DNA of 6,620 nt from NCBI GenBank assembly GCA_013812465.1, contig JACCTK010000183.1, positions 1 to 6,620 of the forward strand, read 5' to 3'. This stretch comes from Actinomycetota bacterium (GTDB lineage: Bacteria > Actinomycetota > Thermoleophilia > Gaiellales > Gaiellaceae). The notes beneath the pieces are model-generated. The model did not search any database and was not told where the DNA came from. It saw only the letters and a program-made list of their open reading frames with translations. Numbering within the stretch: the first letter of the stretch is position 1; every line of letters begins with the position of its first letter. Shown piece by piece: positions 1 to 5,490 of this stretch. Position numbers and translations under genes: made by a program.

Positions 1-114
1 GTGCTCGACGAGCACCGCGTACGAGGGGATCCGCACCTGGGGACCCGGGACGTTCCACATCAGCTGCGTGTGCTCGATGACGATCGAGCCGTTGTCGAGC
101 AGCCAGAGCTTCAT
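1..114 (-). CDS. Metallo-beta-lactamase-fold lactonase, N-terminal part (AHL lactonase / 4-pyridoxolactonase family), partial
   Basis: Only the first 38 residues lie in the window; the gene runs off the left edge. The visible part starts MKLWLLDNGSIVIE, continues LMWNVPGPQVRIPSYAVLVEH, and matches the pattern of the N-acyl-homoserine lactonase / 4-pyridoxolactonase branch: a first strand 'xxLLDxGSxV', then 'WN..G..VR.P.Y..LIEH' just before the zinc-binding core. Known members hydrolyse lactone rings with a dinuclear zinc site; the HxHxDH motif is outside the window, so activity cannot be confirmed. The ATG is fixed by a strong AGGAGGG site (118-124) three bases upstream. It is the last visible gene of the minus-strand catabolic operon, separated from the preceding reductase gene by palindromic element 1, which ends one base upstream of the ribosome site. 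Quorum-signal degradation and hydrolysis of a pathway lactone are both possible; the operon context favours the latter. Confidence 0.7.
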   Translation of the reverse strand, partial: MKLWLLDNGSIVIEHTQLMWNVPGPQVRIPSYAVLVEH

Positions 115-125
115 GATCCCTCCTG

Positions 126-288
126 GATGGTTGATCGGTAATTGTCGTCGGTGCGGGGATGGCTGAGACCAAGCCGGGGACGCCGCCCGTCCGAGCGCGT
201 ATCGGGAATACGGGCGAGGACGGGCGGCGCCAGCCGGCGACGTGTCTCAGCCACCGCCCGCGCGACGAGGAATTGCCGATCAGCCATC
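126..288 (+). repeat. Long palindromic element, copy 1 (possible structured RNA)
   Basis: A 163-nt imperfect inverted repeat fills the gap between the lactonase and reductase genes. Outer helix: 126-143 pairs with 271-288 (18 positions, two of them T-G). It continues as 145-149 with 264-268 and 151-157 with 257-263 (one T-G). Second helix: 160-169 with 244-253. Then comes an asymmetric internal loop containing CAAGCCGG (170-177) opposite GGCGACGT (236-243). Inner helix: 181-192 with 218-229, 12 perfect pairs, capped by a small hairpin 198-202/208-212. The ends read GATGGTTGATCGGTAATT and, reverse-complemented, GATGGCTGATCGGCAATT, nearly the same as in copy 2. I see no target-site duplication and no coding potential. 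I place it on the plus strand because its wobble pairs are G-U only in that sense. In minus-strand mRNA it would be a leader hairpin just before the lactonase ribosome site. Alternatives are a MITE-like palindrome or a protein-binding DNA palindrome. Confidence 0.8.
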
Positions 289-303
289 TAACGGTCAGGG
301 GCC

Positions 304-1257
304 TCATGCGAAGCCGTGCGCACGCTCGTAGCCTTCGACCAGCGCGACCATCGCTCGGTTCAGTGGAACGTCGACGGCGCGAGCTTCGGCTTCGCGAACG
401 ACGGCGCCGTTGATAACGGCGATCTCGGTCTGTCGGCCGGCTTCGACGTCCTGGAGCATCGACCCCTTGCCCTCACCGACGAGAGCGAGGCGGATTTTCT
501 CGAGCTGCTCCGCGGCCTCGAGCTCATAGCCTGCAGCGCGCGCGGTCTCGAGCGTCTCTAGGGCGAGCCCGTCTACGAGGTCGAGCATCGGCCCAGGCTC
601 GCCGAGAGCTCCCGAGGTCAGGCCCGTGAGCGCTGAGGTCGGCAACGTGGACGCGGTCATTACGAGCTTCTCCCAGATTGCGGCACGGATGGTTGGCGTC
701 GCCACGACGCCAAGTCCGGCCGGTGCGAGAAGATCCGCGATCCAGCGGGCGTCGTCGAGCGACTCCCCGGCGTACGGCCCGATGAACGTGGTCCCCTTGT
801 AGTTGTGCGCGATGCGTCCGGGCTCGAGCACCGTGCCGCTGTCGTACGTGACGCCCACGACGATCTGCTCGTCGGGAAAGAAGCGACCGAGGACTTCACC
901 GTTCCCCCAACCGTTTTGCAACGACGTGACGATCGTCTCCGGACCCACGAGGGTCTTCGCCAGTCTCGCGGCGCTCTCGGTCTGGTAGCACTTCACCAAG
1001 AACAGAATGAGGTCGACAACTCCGACGGAGTGCGGATCCGTCGTCGCGCGGACCGGAACCTCTCGCTCACCGTCAGGTCCGACGATGACGAGACCACGCT
1101 CCTGCAGCCGTTCGACGAGGGGCGCCGAGACGTCGACGAACACCGTGTCGGCGCCGGCGTCGATGCAGGCCGCCCCGAAGATGCTGCCCATGGCACCTGC
1201 CCCGATGACGGCGACGCGCGGGGGCTCTGAGCTTTTGTGCGACGGCGTCTCATGCAT
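304..1257 (-). CDS. Ketopantoate reductase family (PanE/ApbA-like) oxidoreductase
   Basis: The 317-residue product has the two-domain build of 2-dehydropantoate 2-reductase, which uses NADPH to reduce a 2-keto acid in the cytoplasm. A Rossmann motif GAGAMG sits at residues 19-24, the NG motif (SLQNGWG) has Asn115, and the C-terminal helical domain holds the catalytic Lys197 in WEKL. It also has Ser266 (SMLQD) and Glu278 (RQTEI), which match the E. coli Ser244/Glu256 region. Two asparagines that contact pantoate in E. coli PanE (Asn180, Asn184) align here with Thr201 and Leu205, so the substrate may not be ketopantoate; many actinobacterial paralogs of this family have unknown substrates. Length is normal. 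The ATG has an ideal AGGAGGT site (1266-1272) eight bases upstream. It lies 30 nt after the aldolase gene, so the two are very likely co-transcribed in a degradation operon and not in coenzyme A biosynthesis. Confidence 0.88.
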   Translation of the reverse strand: MHETPSHKSSEPPRVAVIGAGAMGSIFGAACIDAGADTVFVDVSAPLVERLQERGLVIVGPDGEREVPVRATTDPHSVGVVDLILFLVKCYQTESAARLAKTLVGPETIVTSLQNGWGNGEVLGRFFPDEQIVVGVTYDSGTVLEPGRIAHNYKGTTFIGPYAGESLDDARWIADLLAPAGLGVVATPTIRAAIWEKLVMTASTLPTSALTGLTSGALGEPGPMLDLVDGLALETLETARAAGYELEAAEQLEKIRLALVGEGKGSMLQDVEAGRQTEIAVINGAVVREAEARAVDVPLNRAMVALVEGYERAHGFA

Positions 1258-1287
1258 GATCTGCCACCTCCTGTTCGCCGACAGCGT

Positions 1288-2091
1288 TCAACGAGCCCCG
1301 GCCCGAGCCTGACGACCGAGTCCTTCGTGGACCGCGCGTACGTAGTCGGACAGCGCACGCACGAGGAGGATGACCTCGTCGTCGGCGACCACCGTGAAGC
1401 ACCCGAGCTGGATCTGCTCGATCGCAGCGTCCGGGGTGCTCGCGGCGCCGATCGCAAACGGCATCCCGTGGGCGCGGCAGGAATCCAGGATCCGATTCTC
1501 GGCAGTCCGGTAGGCAGGACCGCCGATGTCGCCCGGAGCATCGAACGACAGCACGAGATCAGCAGGTCCGATCCAGACTCCGTCGATTCCTGGGGTTGAG
1601 TTGATGTTGTCGATGTTGTCGACGCCGTCCCGAGTCTCGACAAGCGCGATGACCACGGTGTTGCGGTTCACCACGTCGATCAGTGGGCGCGGATCCTCGA
1701 ACTCGGAGATCGCCGCGATGCGACCGTCATCCCCGCGCTCGCCCAGCGGTCTGTACTTCGCGAACCTCACTGCTGCAGCCGCGTCCTCGCTGCTCTCGAT
1801 TCGCGGGACGAGTATCCCGTCGGCGCCAAGGTCGAGGACCCGTCCGACGGCGCTCCGGCTCAGCTCCGGAGGGCGGACGATGACTGGGAGCTCCGCCGCC
1901 CGCGCGCTCGTGACGAGCGCGGCAACGTCGCGGTACGAGAAGCTCGTGTGCTCCATGTCGACAAGTCCGTAGTCGACGCCCCCCGCGGCGAAGGCGGAGA
2001 AGAGGGACGGGCTGAACAGGTCGCTGACGCCAACGCCGATCGTCGCGGAGCCCTCTCGGATGATCGACCGGCCCCGCGGCGTTCTCCGCAT
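1288..2091 (-). CDS. HpcH/HpaI family aldolase (class II, metal-dependent)
   Basis: The 267-residue product is a TIM-barrel aldolase/lyase of the HpcH/HpaI family, which cleaves or forms 4-hydroxy-2-keto acids (pyruvate enolate chemistry) with a divalent metal. Family residues are present: His48 in DMEHTS (the base), Arg73 in IVRPPE (binds the keto acid), Glu152 in LVETRDG and Asp178 in WIGPADL (metal ligands). The phosphate-loop-like stretch YRPLGERG (113-120) is also typical. All catalytic positions are intact, so the enzyme should be active; the exact substrate is unknown. The start is uncertain. ATG at 2091 lies 11 nt after the stop of the MDR gene without a clear ribosome site. An in-frame GTG at 2106 would overlap that stop as GTGA and add five residues, which suggests translational coupling. 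The C-terminal tail (QARAGAR) is outside the barrel. The ketopantoate-reductase-like gene follows directly. Confidence 0.9.
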   Translation of the reverse strand: MRRTPRGRSIIREGSATIGVGVSDLFSPSLFSAFAAGGVDYGLVDMEHTSFSYRDVAALVTSARAAELPVIVRPPELSRSAVGRVLDLGADGILVPRIESSEDAAAAVRFAKYRPLGERGDDGRIAAISEFEDPRPLIDVVNRNTVVIALVETRDGVDNIDNINSTPGIDGVWIGPADLVLSFDAPGDIGGPAYRTAENRILDSCRAHGMPFAIGAASTPDAAIEQIQLGCFTVVADDEVILLVRALSDYVRAVHEGLGRQARAGAR

Positions 2092-2102
2092 GCGGTGTGC
2101 GT

Positions 2103-3071
2103 TCACGGCCGGATCACGAGCTTTCCCTCCGCGCCGGCCTGTAGCCGCTTCCAGGCGCTCACTCCGTCCTCGAGGGAAACGTTCTCGATCTCGAGCACGA
2201 TGCGGCCCTGCCGCACGTGCTCTCCAAGCTGACGGTATCCCTCGGCGAGCACCTCGAAGGGCACGTTGAAGTTCGTGTAGCCGAGGACGTCGAGATCCTT
2301 TCCCCGGATGAGGGCGGAAGGGACGAGTGCGTTCGCTCCGGCCGCCTGGCCAAGCTGGATGATGCGGGCCCGAGGAGCTGCCGCCTCGAGAGCGGCAACC
2401 AGGGGCTCCCCCCAAACGGGATCGAAAACGAGTGTCGGCCCCTCGTTCCCGCATGCGCGCCGGAAGGAGTCGGCGAGTGTGCTCGAATCCACGAGCTCGA
2501 CGGTGGCGTCGGCGCCGTAGCGGACAGCACGTTCGAGTCCTTCACGCCGTCGGCCCGCGGCGACGACGCGGCTCGCGCCAAGCAGCCTCGCCGCTTGCAC
2601 GGCGATCAGCCCGACGGCGCCCGTCGCGCCGAGGACGAGCACGTTCTCGCCCGGGGACAGGGGCGCACGCCAGGTCAGGGGAAGCCAGGCAGCCAGGCCG
2701 ACCGTGCCCAAGGCAGCGGCGACGCCGGGATCGACCCCCTCGGGAACCGAGATCAGCCTGTCGCGAGGAGCAGTGGCAAGCTCGGCGCAACTGCCGTTGC
2801 GGCTGGTGCCGAGCCCATGCAGGCATGTGTAGACGAGCCCTCCGGACGCCGTCGAATCTTCGGCCTCGACCCGAGCGACGGCTTCCACCCCGGGGATGTA
2901 CGGGACGTTGGGATGCCCTGCGAAGGAGCGCCCGGTCGCGATCGCGACGTCGACGGGATTGAGGGGTGCGGCGACGATCCGCAGGAGAGCCTCGGCGGGA
3001 GCCGGCGTCGGCTCGTCGACGTCGACCAGTCGTGGTGGCCGGCCAAGCTCCTCGATCAGAAGCGCTCGCAT
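2103..3071 (-). CDS. Zinc-independent MDR oxidoreductase (quinone oxidoreductase-like)
   Basis: This 322-residue protein is a medium-chain dehydrogenase/reductase of the quinone oxidoreductase (Qor) type. The N-terminal GroES-like domain (about 1-120) has APLNPVDV (35-42) and PYIPGVEAVARV (57-68). The Rossmann domain (about 125-260) carries VLVLGATGAVG (144-154) for NADPH. No cluster of Cys/His zinc ligands is visible, as expected for Qor/enoyl-reductase members and unlike zinc alcohol dehydrogenases. Known members reduce quinones or activated alkenes; the substrate here is not readable. I chose the ATG at 3071 because GGGAGGTT (3077-3084) lies just upstream and the family motif MRALLIEELG starts there. 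The same frame stays open to 3272, but the extra residues have no MDR character. Its start lies inside the preceding 47-codon frame, and its stop is next to or overlaps the aldolase start, so the genes look translationally coupled. Confidence 0.9.
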   Translation of the reverse strand: MRALLIEELGRPPRLVDVDEPTPAPAEALLRIVAAPLNPVDVAIATGRSFAGHPNVPYIPGVEAVARVEAEDSTASGGLVYTCLHGLGTSRNGSCAELATAPRDRLISVPEGVDPGVAAALGTVGLAAWLPLTWRAPLSPGENVLVLGATGAVGLIAVQAARLLGASRVVAAGRRREGLERAVRYGADATVELVDSSTLADSFRRACGNEGPTLVFDPVWGEPLVAALEAAAPRARIIQLGQAAGANALVPSALIRGKDLDVLGYTNFNVPFEVLAEGYRQLGEHVRQGRIVLEIENVSLEDGVSAWKRLQAGAEGKLVIRP

Positions 3072-3199
3072 GTGGCAACCTCCCGCACCTCCGCAACGGC
3101 GCGGGACGAGGAGTACGCAGGGCGCCTCTGCGACGAACCGATGCTCGACCTCGAGCCCTGATGCTGCGATCCGTCCTTCTCGTACGTCAGAAGCCTCAT
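3056..3199 (-). pseudogene. 47-codon frame with FAH-like N-terminus: probable gene relic or leader peptide
   Basis: An ATG at 3199 has a strong GGAGGT site (3205-3210) five bases upstream, so translation very probably begins here. The product begins MRLLTYEKDGSQHQG, which resembles the start of fumarylacetoacetate hydrolase family proteins (pattern M[RK]LxTYxxDGxxxLG), enzymes that often sit beside HpaI aldolases in catabolic operons. After that the sequence becomes Ser/Arg-rich and unlike the family, and it stops at 3056-3058, 14 nt inside the MDR gene. If one base is skipped near residue 15, the neighbouring frame reads GLEVEHRFVAEA, which is FAH-like again. This looks like a frameshifted and internally deleted FAH gene that still supplies the first ribosome entry point and couples translation to the MDR gene. 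A genuine short leader peptide is the alternative. The similarity is judged by eye from 15-25 residues. Confidence 0.35.
3077..3084 (-). promoter_or_regulatory. Ribosome binding site that fixes the MDR gene start
   Basis: On the minus strand this reads GGGAGGTT, five bases before the ATG at 3071. It supports that start over the longer open frame reaching 3272. It lies inside the 47-codon upstream frame. Confidence 0.75.
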
Positions 3200-3220
3200 G
3201 AGGCACCTCCGCCGCGGGTG

Positions 3221-3252
3221 TCAGCAGGGCTATCTTATTATCATACTGCTGA
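3221..3252. promoter_or_regulatory. AT-rich island flanked by an inverted repeat: candidate divergent promoter/operator
   Basis: TCAGCAG (3221-3227) and CTGCTGA (3246-3252) form a perfect 7-bp inverted repeat around an 18-nt core, most of which (3231-3245) is strikingly AT-rich in a GC-rich window. The core offers -10-like hexamers in both senses: TATGAT on the minus strand (3245 to 3240) and TATTAT on the plus strand (3236-3241). I find no convincing -35 box at the usual spacing in either direction. It lies 22 nt upstream of the first minus-strand start (3199) and about 160 nt upstream of the plus-strand cupin. This is the position expected for a shared control region where a dimeric regulator could bind; no regulator gene is in the window. 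Confidence 0.4.
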
Positions 3253-3409
3253 GGATCTCCGCGCAGGGACACGCACTCAGCTCAGGCTTCGACGGCGAGC
3301 TTACGGTGCTAGACCACCGGCTCGAGCGCTGCGGGGGCTGAGACAGGCGATCCCGCCGTGGCGGAACGCCTATCGCATTGCTACGGTGCGCGCCTACTCG
3401 GGGCAGAGC
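3253..3409 (+). other. Non-coding leader upstream of the plus-strand cupin
   Basis: I recognise no gene here, although one plus-strand frame is open throughout. Modest hairpins can be drawn: 3276-3283 with 3335-3342 enclosing 3296-3300/3320-3324 and 3304-3308/3315-3319, then 3345-3349 with 3367-3371 enclosing 3353-3356/3361-3364. These are shorter and less convincing than the three long palindromic elements. TACGGT at 3382-3387 fits the loose actinobacterial TAnnnT -10 pattern, but it has no good -35. Confidence 0.3.
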
Positions 3410-3787
3410 GTGAGAGATCGATTGACGACTGGATGGCTTCACTCTGGGCGGGACGCGACGGCCATCGATCACGGCTGGGGATCCCTTACCTGGCTGGCGA
3501 ACAAGGAGCTAACAGGGACCGAAGGCGTGACGCTGGGGCGAACGATCATCCGTCCGGGCAAACGCAGTCCGCGACACCGGCACAACACCTGCGAGGAAGT
3601 CCTGTACGTCCTACGGGGCAGGGTGCGCCACAGCGTGGGCGAGGAGTCCGTCGTCCTCGAGTCCGGGGACACGTTGACCATCACGGCTGGGGTGTTCCAC
3701 AACGCCGCGAACATCGGGCACGAGGACGCGGACGTCATCGTCGCCTATTCGACTGGGCAAAGGGACTTCGAGCTCGAGCAGCCCTGA
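3410..3787 (+). CDS. Small single-domain cupin protein
   Basis: The roughly 125-residue product is a monocupin beta-barrel. Motif 1 is PGKRSPRHRHNTCEEVLYVLRG, in two parts: residues 49-58 with His56 and His58, and 59-70 with Glu62/Glu63 and Gly70. Motif 2 runs from Gly86 (GDTLTITAGVFHNAAN) with His97 and Asn101; its usual Pro is Thr92. His56, His58, one Glu and His97 form a complete metal site. The IDHGWGSLTW segment (19-28) before the barrel is typical of a group of small cupins of unknown activity, which may act as metal-dependent enzymes or as binding proteins. The start is uncertain: GTG 3410 has a weak GGGG at 3400-3403; TTG 3422 would give MTTGWLHSG and fits the family length as well; GTG 3386 is also in frame. 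It diverges from the MDR operon and converges on the minus-strand cupin, with palindromic element 2 just past its stop. The two cupins are not close relatives. Confidence 0.82.
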   Translation: MRDRLTTGWLHSGRDATAIDHGWGSLTWLANKELTGTEGVTLGRTIIRPGKRSPRHRHNTCEEVLYVLRGRVRHSVGEESVVLESGDTLTITAGVFHNAANIGHEDADVIVAYSTGQRDFELEQP

Positions 3788-3795
3788 CGATGTCA

Positions 3796-3950
3796 GATGC
3801 TTGATCGGAAATTGGCGAGCAGTCGGGGGCGGTCACGACCAAGCCGGCGCCCGCACTCACGCGTCGTGCAGGCTAGAAGCCTGTGCGACGCGTGAGGGGC
3901 GATCCGGTCGTGGCCGTCATCCGGCCCGCGTGAATTTCGGATCAAGCATC
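3796..3950 (+). repeat. Long palindromic element, copy 2 (possible structured RNA)
   Basis: A 155-nt imperfect hairpin lies between two convergent cupin genes. Outer helix: 3796-3813 with 3933-3950, 17 of 18 paired (G3807/G3939 is the mismatch). After a poorly paired 17-nt stretch on each side, a second helix runs 3831-3840 with 3906-3915 (T3833-G3913 wobble). An internal loop with AAGCCGG faces ATCC. Then 3848-3852 pairs with 3897-3901, and a 19-pair inner helix follows, 3856-3874 with 3878-3896, with two G-U pairs and an AGA loop. The end GATGCTTGATCGGAAATT matches copy 1 except at three variable positions, and GACCAAGCCGG (3837-3847) is identical to copy 1 at the same 41-nt offset. It has no T-tract after the hairpin, so it is not a standard intrinsic terminator, though its position between convergent stops would allow it to block read-through. 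Confidence 0.8.
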
Positions 3951-3968
3951 GAGAGCTCGGAGGCTCGC

Positions 3969-4349
3969 TTACCGGCCATCGAGCAGCTCGACGGTCGTGA
4001 AACGAAGTACGGTATCGGCGACGTTCGTCAGGTCGTGGATCACGATCTCGCCGGGCGCGATTTCGTGGAAGGTCACCTCGTCGAGGTGGCTGTCGTAGGT
4101 CGCGACCGACCCGTCGGGAGAACGGACACGCGAGAGGCCCGGGCTCTCGCACCGGTAGAAGTAGCTCGTCCGGTGGCAGTGGAAAGGGAGGCGCTCGCCC
4201 GGCGCGAGCGTGATGTCCCAGAAGCGCGCGCGCTCGTTCTCGAACAGCAATCTGCTCCCGACTTCGAAGTTGGTCGCCCCCCGAATGAGCTCGTCGGCGA
4301 TGTCCTCGAGATCCGCAGGGACTTCGATCCTACTCACTTCGTAGCACAT
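3969..4349 (-). CDS. Small cupin, BauB-like (beta-alanine degradation protein family)
   Basis: The 126-residue product carries one cupin barrel of the type annotated as BauB-like: LLFENERARFWDITLAPGE (residues 34-52), then PFHCH (55-59) with His57 and His59, and GEIVIHDLTN (100-109) with His105. The Glu that usually follows the HxH motif is not evident (HCHRTSYFYR), so metal binding, if any, would rest on three histidines. The family's activity is not established; BauB occurs in a Pseudomonas beta-alanine catabolic locus, which fits the polyamine-type transporter next to it. I chose ATG 4349 because GGAGGA (4352-4357) lies directly upstream; GTG 4379 in the same frame has no ribosome site. 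It overlaps the 3' end of the ATPase gene by 20 nt, so it is co-transcribed and probably translationally coupled with the transporter. Palindromic element 2 follows its stop. Confidence 0.8.
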   Translation of the reverse strand: MCYEVSRIEVPADLEDIADELIRGATNFEVGSRLLFENERARFWDITLAPGERLPFHCHRTSYFYRCESPGLSRVRSPDGSVATYDSHLDEVTFHEIAPGEIVIHDLTNVADTVLRFTTVELLDGR

Positions 4350-5490
4350 TGTCCTCCGCTGCTGGCTCGGCCGTTTCACCGGAAGTCGGGTAGGCGATCC
4401 CCGCCGTGGCAGGCCAGTCGACGCCTACGCTTGCGCCCGGGTGTGCGGCAGCCGGCTCGTGTAGCCGCAGCAGTGCGATCGGCGTGCGTACAGTGATCGC
4501 GTAGTACGCGCCGAAGAAGGTGCATGTCTCGACGCTTCCCTGGACGCGTCCACTCCCAGGGTCGGCGAGCTTCAGGTCCTGAGGCCGTAGGAGCACCTGC
4601 GCCTCCTCGCCGCCGGCGACGCCGGCGTCCGCTGCCGCGAAGCGGATCCCCTGCACGTCTACCTCGGGTGCGCCGTCGGTCCGCCCGACGACCCGGCCGG
4701 AGACGAAGCAGCCAGCACCCACGAAGCGTGCCGCAAACAGCGTCGCCGGGCGGTGGTACATCGTTTCCGGATCGGCGACCTGCTCGAGCTTCCCCTCGTT
4801 CATGAGCCCGACGAGCTGGCTGATCGAGAGGGCCTCGTCCTGGTCGTGAGTGACCATCAGGAACGTCGTCCCGGTCTCCGCGTGGATGCGAAGCAGCTCC
4901 TCCCGCACCTGGTGGCGGACGTTGCGGTCGAGAGCGGCCATGGGCTCGTCGAGGAGGAGCGCGCGCGGCTGGCGGATCAGGGCGCGGGCTACGGAGACAC
5001 GCTGAGCCTGGCCGCCCGAGAGCTGCGTCGGCATCCGCTGCTCGAGGCCCTCGAGACCGACGAGCCGGAGCATGTCGGCTACGCGGCGCGTGACCTCGCC
5101 CTTCGGCGGGCGGCTGCTCCGCTCGGTGGTGAGGCCGAAGGCGACGTTGTCGAAGACATTGAGATGCGGAAAGAGCGCGTAGCGCTGGAAGACCATGTTG
5201 AACGGTCGGCGCTCGGGCGGCTGGCTCGTGATGTCCTGGCCGTCGACGAGAATCGATCCGCCGTCCGGCTGCTCGAGTCCGGCGATCATCCGCAGCAACG
5301 TCGTCTTGCCGCACCCAGACGGCCCGAGCAGGCTGAAGAAGACCCCGGCCGGAAGCTCGAGCGAGACGTCGTCGACCGCGACCACGGCCCCGAACCGCTT
5401 CGAGATGCCGCGGACGCTCAACGCGCCCTGCTCACCCGCTGGAGCCTCTGGCGACCCGCTCCTCATCTGCGCTTCGTGAGAGGAGATCAT
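4330..5490 (-). CDS. ABC transporter ATP-binding protein, PotA-like (spermidine/putrescine-type importer)
   Basis: The 386-residue protein is a complete importer ATPase of the PotA/CysA class, acting as a dimer on the inner face of the membrane. The Walker A GPSGCGKTT is at 56-64, the Q-loop Gln102 in VFQRYALFPH, the signature LSGGQAQR at 157-164, Walker B ALLLDEP at 177-183 (Asp181, Glu182), a D-loop AALD, and the switch His215. A C-terminal TOBE-type domain spans about 290-365 (LLRPQDLKL near 300). The signature has Ala where QQQR is common, and the D-loop has Ala for Ser; both are mild variants. ATG 5490 overlaps the permease stop as ATGA and is preceded by a strong GGGGAGGG site (5494-5501); a second in-frame ATG at 5466 is less likely. 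It works with the PotC-like permease; the second permease and the binding protein are not in the window. Substrate (polyamine, amine or other small cation) is inferred from family only. Confidence 0.93.
   Translation of the reverse strand: MISSHEAQMRSGSPEAPAGEQGALSVRGISKRFGAVVAVDDVSLELPAGVFFSLLGPSGCGKTTLLRMIAGLEQPDGGSILVDGQDITSQPPERRPFNMVFQRYALFPHLNVFDNVAFGLTTERSSRPPKGEVTRRVADMLRLVGLEGLEQRMPTQLSGGQAQRVSVARALIRQPRALLLDEPMAALDRNVRHQVREELLRIHAETGTTFLMVTHDQDEALSISQLVGLMNEGKLEQVADPETMYHRPATLFAARFVGAGCFVSGRVVGRTDGAPEVDVQGIRFAAADAGVAGGEEAQVLLRPQDLKLADPGSGRVQGSVETCTFFGAYYAITVRTPIALLRLHEPAAAHPGASVGVDWPATAGIAYPTSGETAEPAAEDNVLRSE
4352..4357 (-). promoter_or_regulatory. Ribosome binding site that fixes the BauB-like cupin start
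   Basis: On the minus strand this reads GGAGGA, two bases before ATG 4349. It lies within the last codons of the ATPase gene, so ribosomes finishing the ATPase could re-initiate here. Confidence 0.7.

Noticed and set aside
161..168. TPP riboswitch suggested by GGCTGAGA in element 1
   Set aside because: The motif is inside a perfectly paired stem with TCTCAGCC, and the second conserved half of the TPP aptamer (GAUCUGG..., AGGGA) is absent; the same helix in element 2 lacks CTGAGA.
126..288. Insertion-sequence remnant with target-site duplication
   Set aside because: Bases outside the terminal repeats (CCCTCCTG on the left, TAACGGTC on the right) do not match, and no transposase sequence is present; a MITE origin remains possible but is unsupported here.
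126..292. Integron attC site suggested by a palindrome followed by ATCTAAC
   Set aside because: ATCTAAC fits RYYYAAC, but the matching GTTRRRY end is missing, element 2 has neither, and flanking genes are not in cassette orientation.
2092..2454. N-terminal extension of the aldolase frame beyond 2106
   Set aside because: It overlaps the MDR C-terminus out of frame and is Arg/Gly-rich; family length is met by a start at 2091 or 2106.
2217..3161. Long plus-strand open frame (314 codons) opposite the MDR gene
   Set aside because: It lies over a clear MDR gene on the other strand, has low-complexity GC-driven composition and no family motif; it is a shadow frame.
3796..3950. Intrinsic terminator between the convergent cupins
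   Set aside because: The hairpin is strong but no T-tract follows on either strand, and its homologue in element 1 lies within an operon; termination is at best a side effect.
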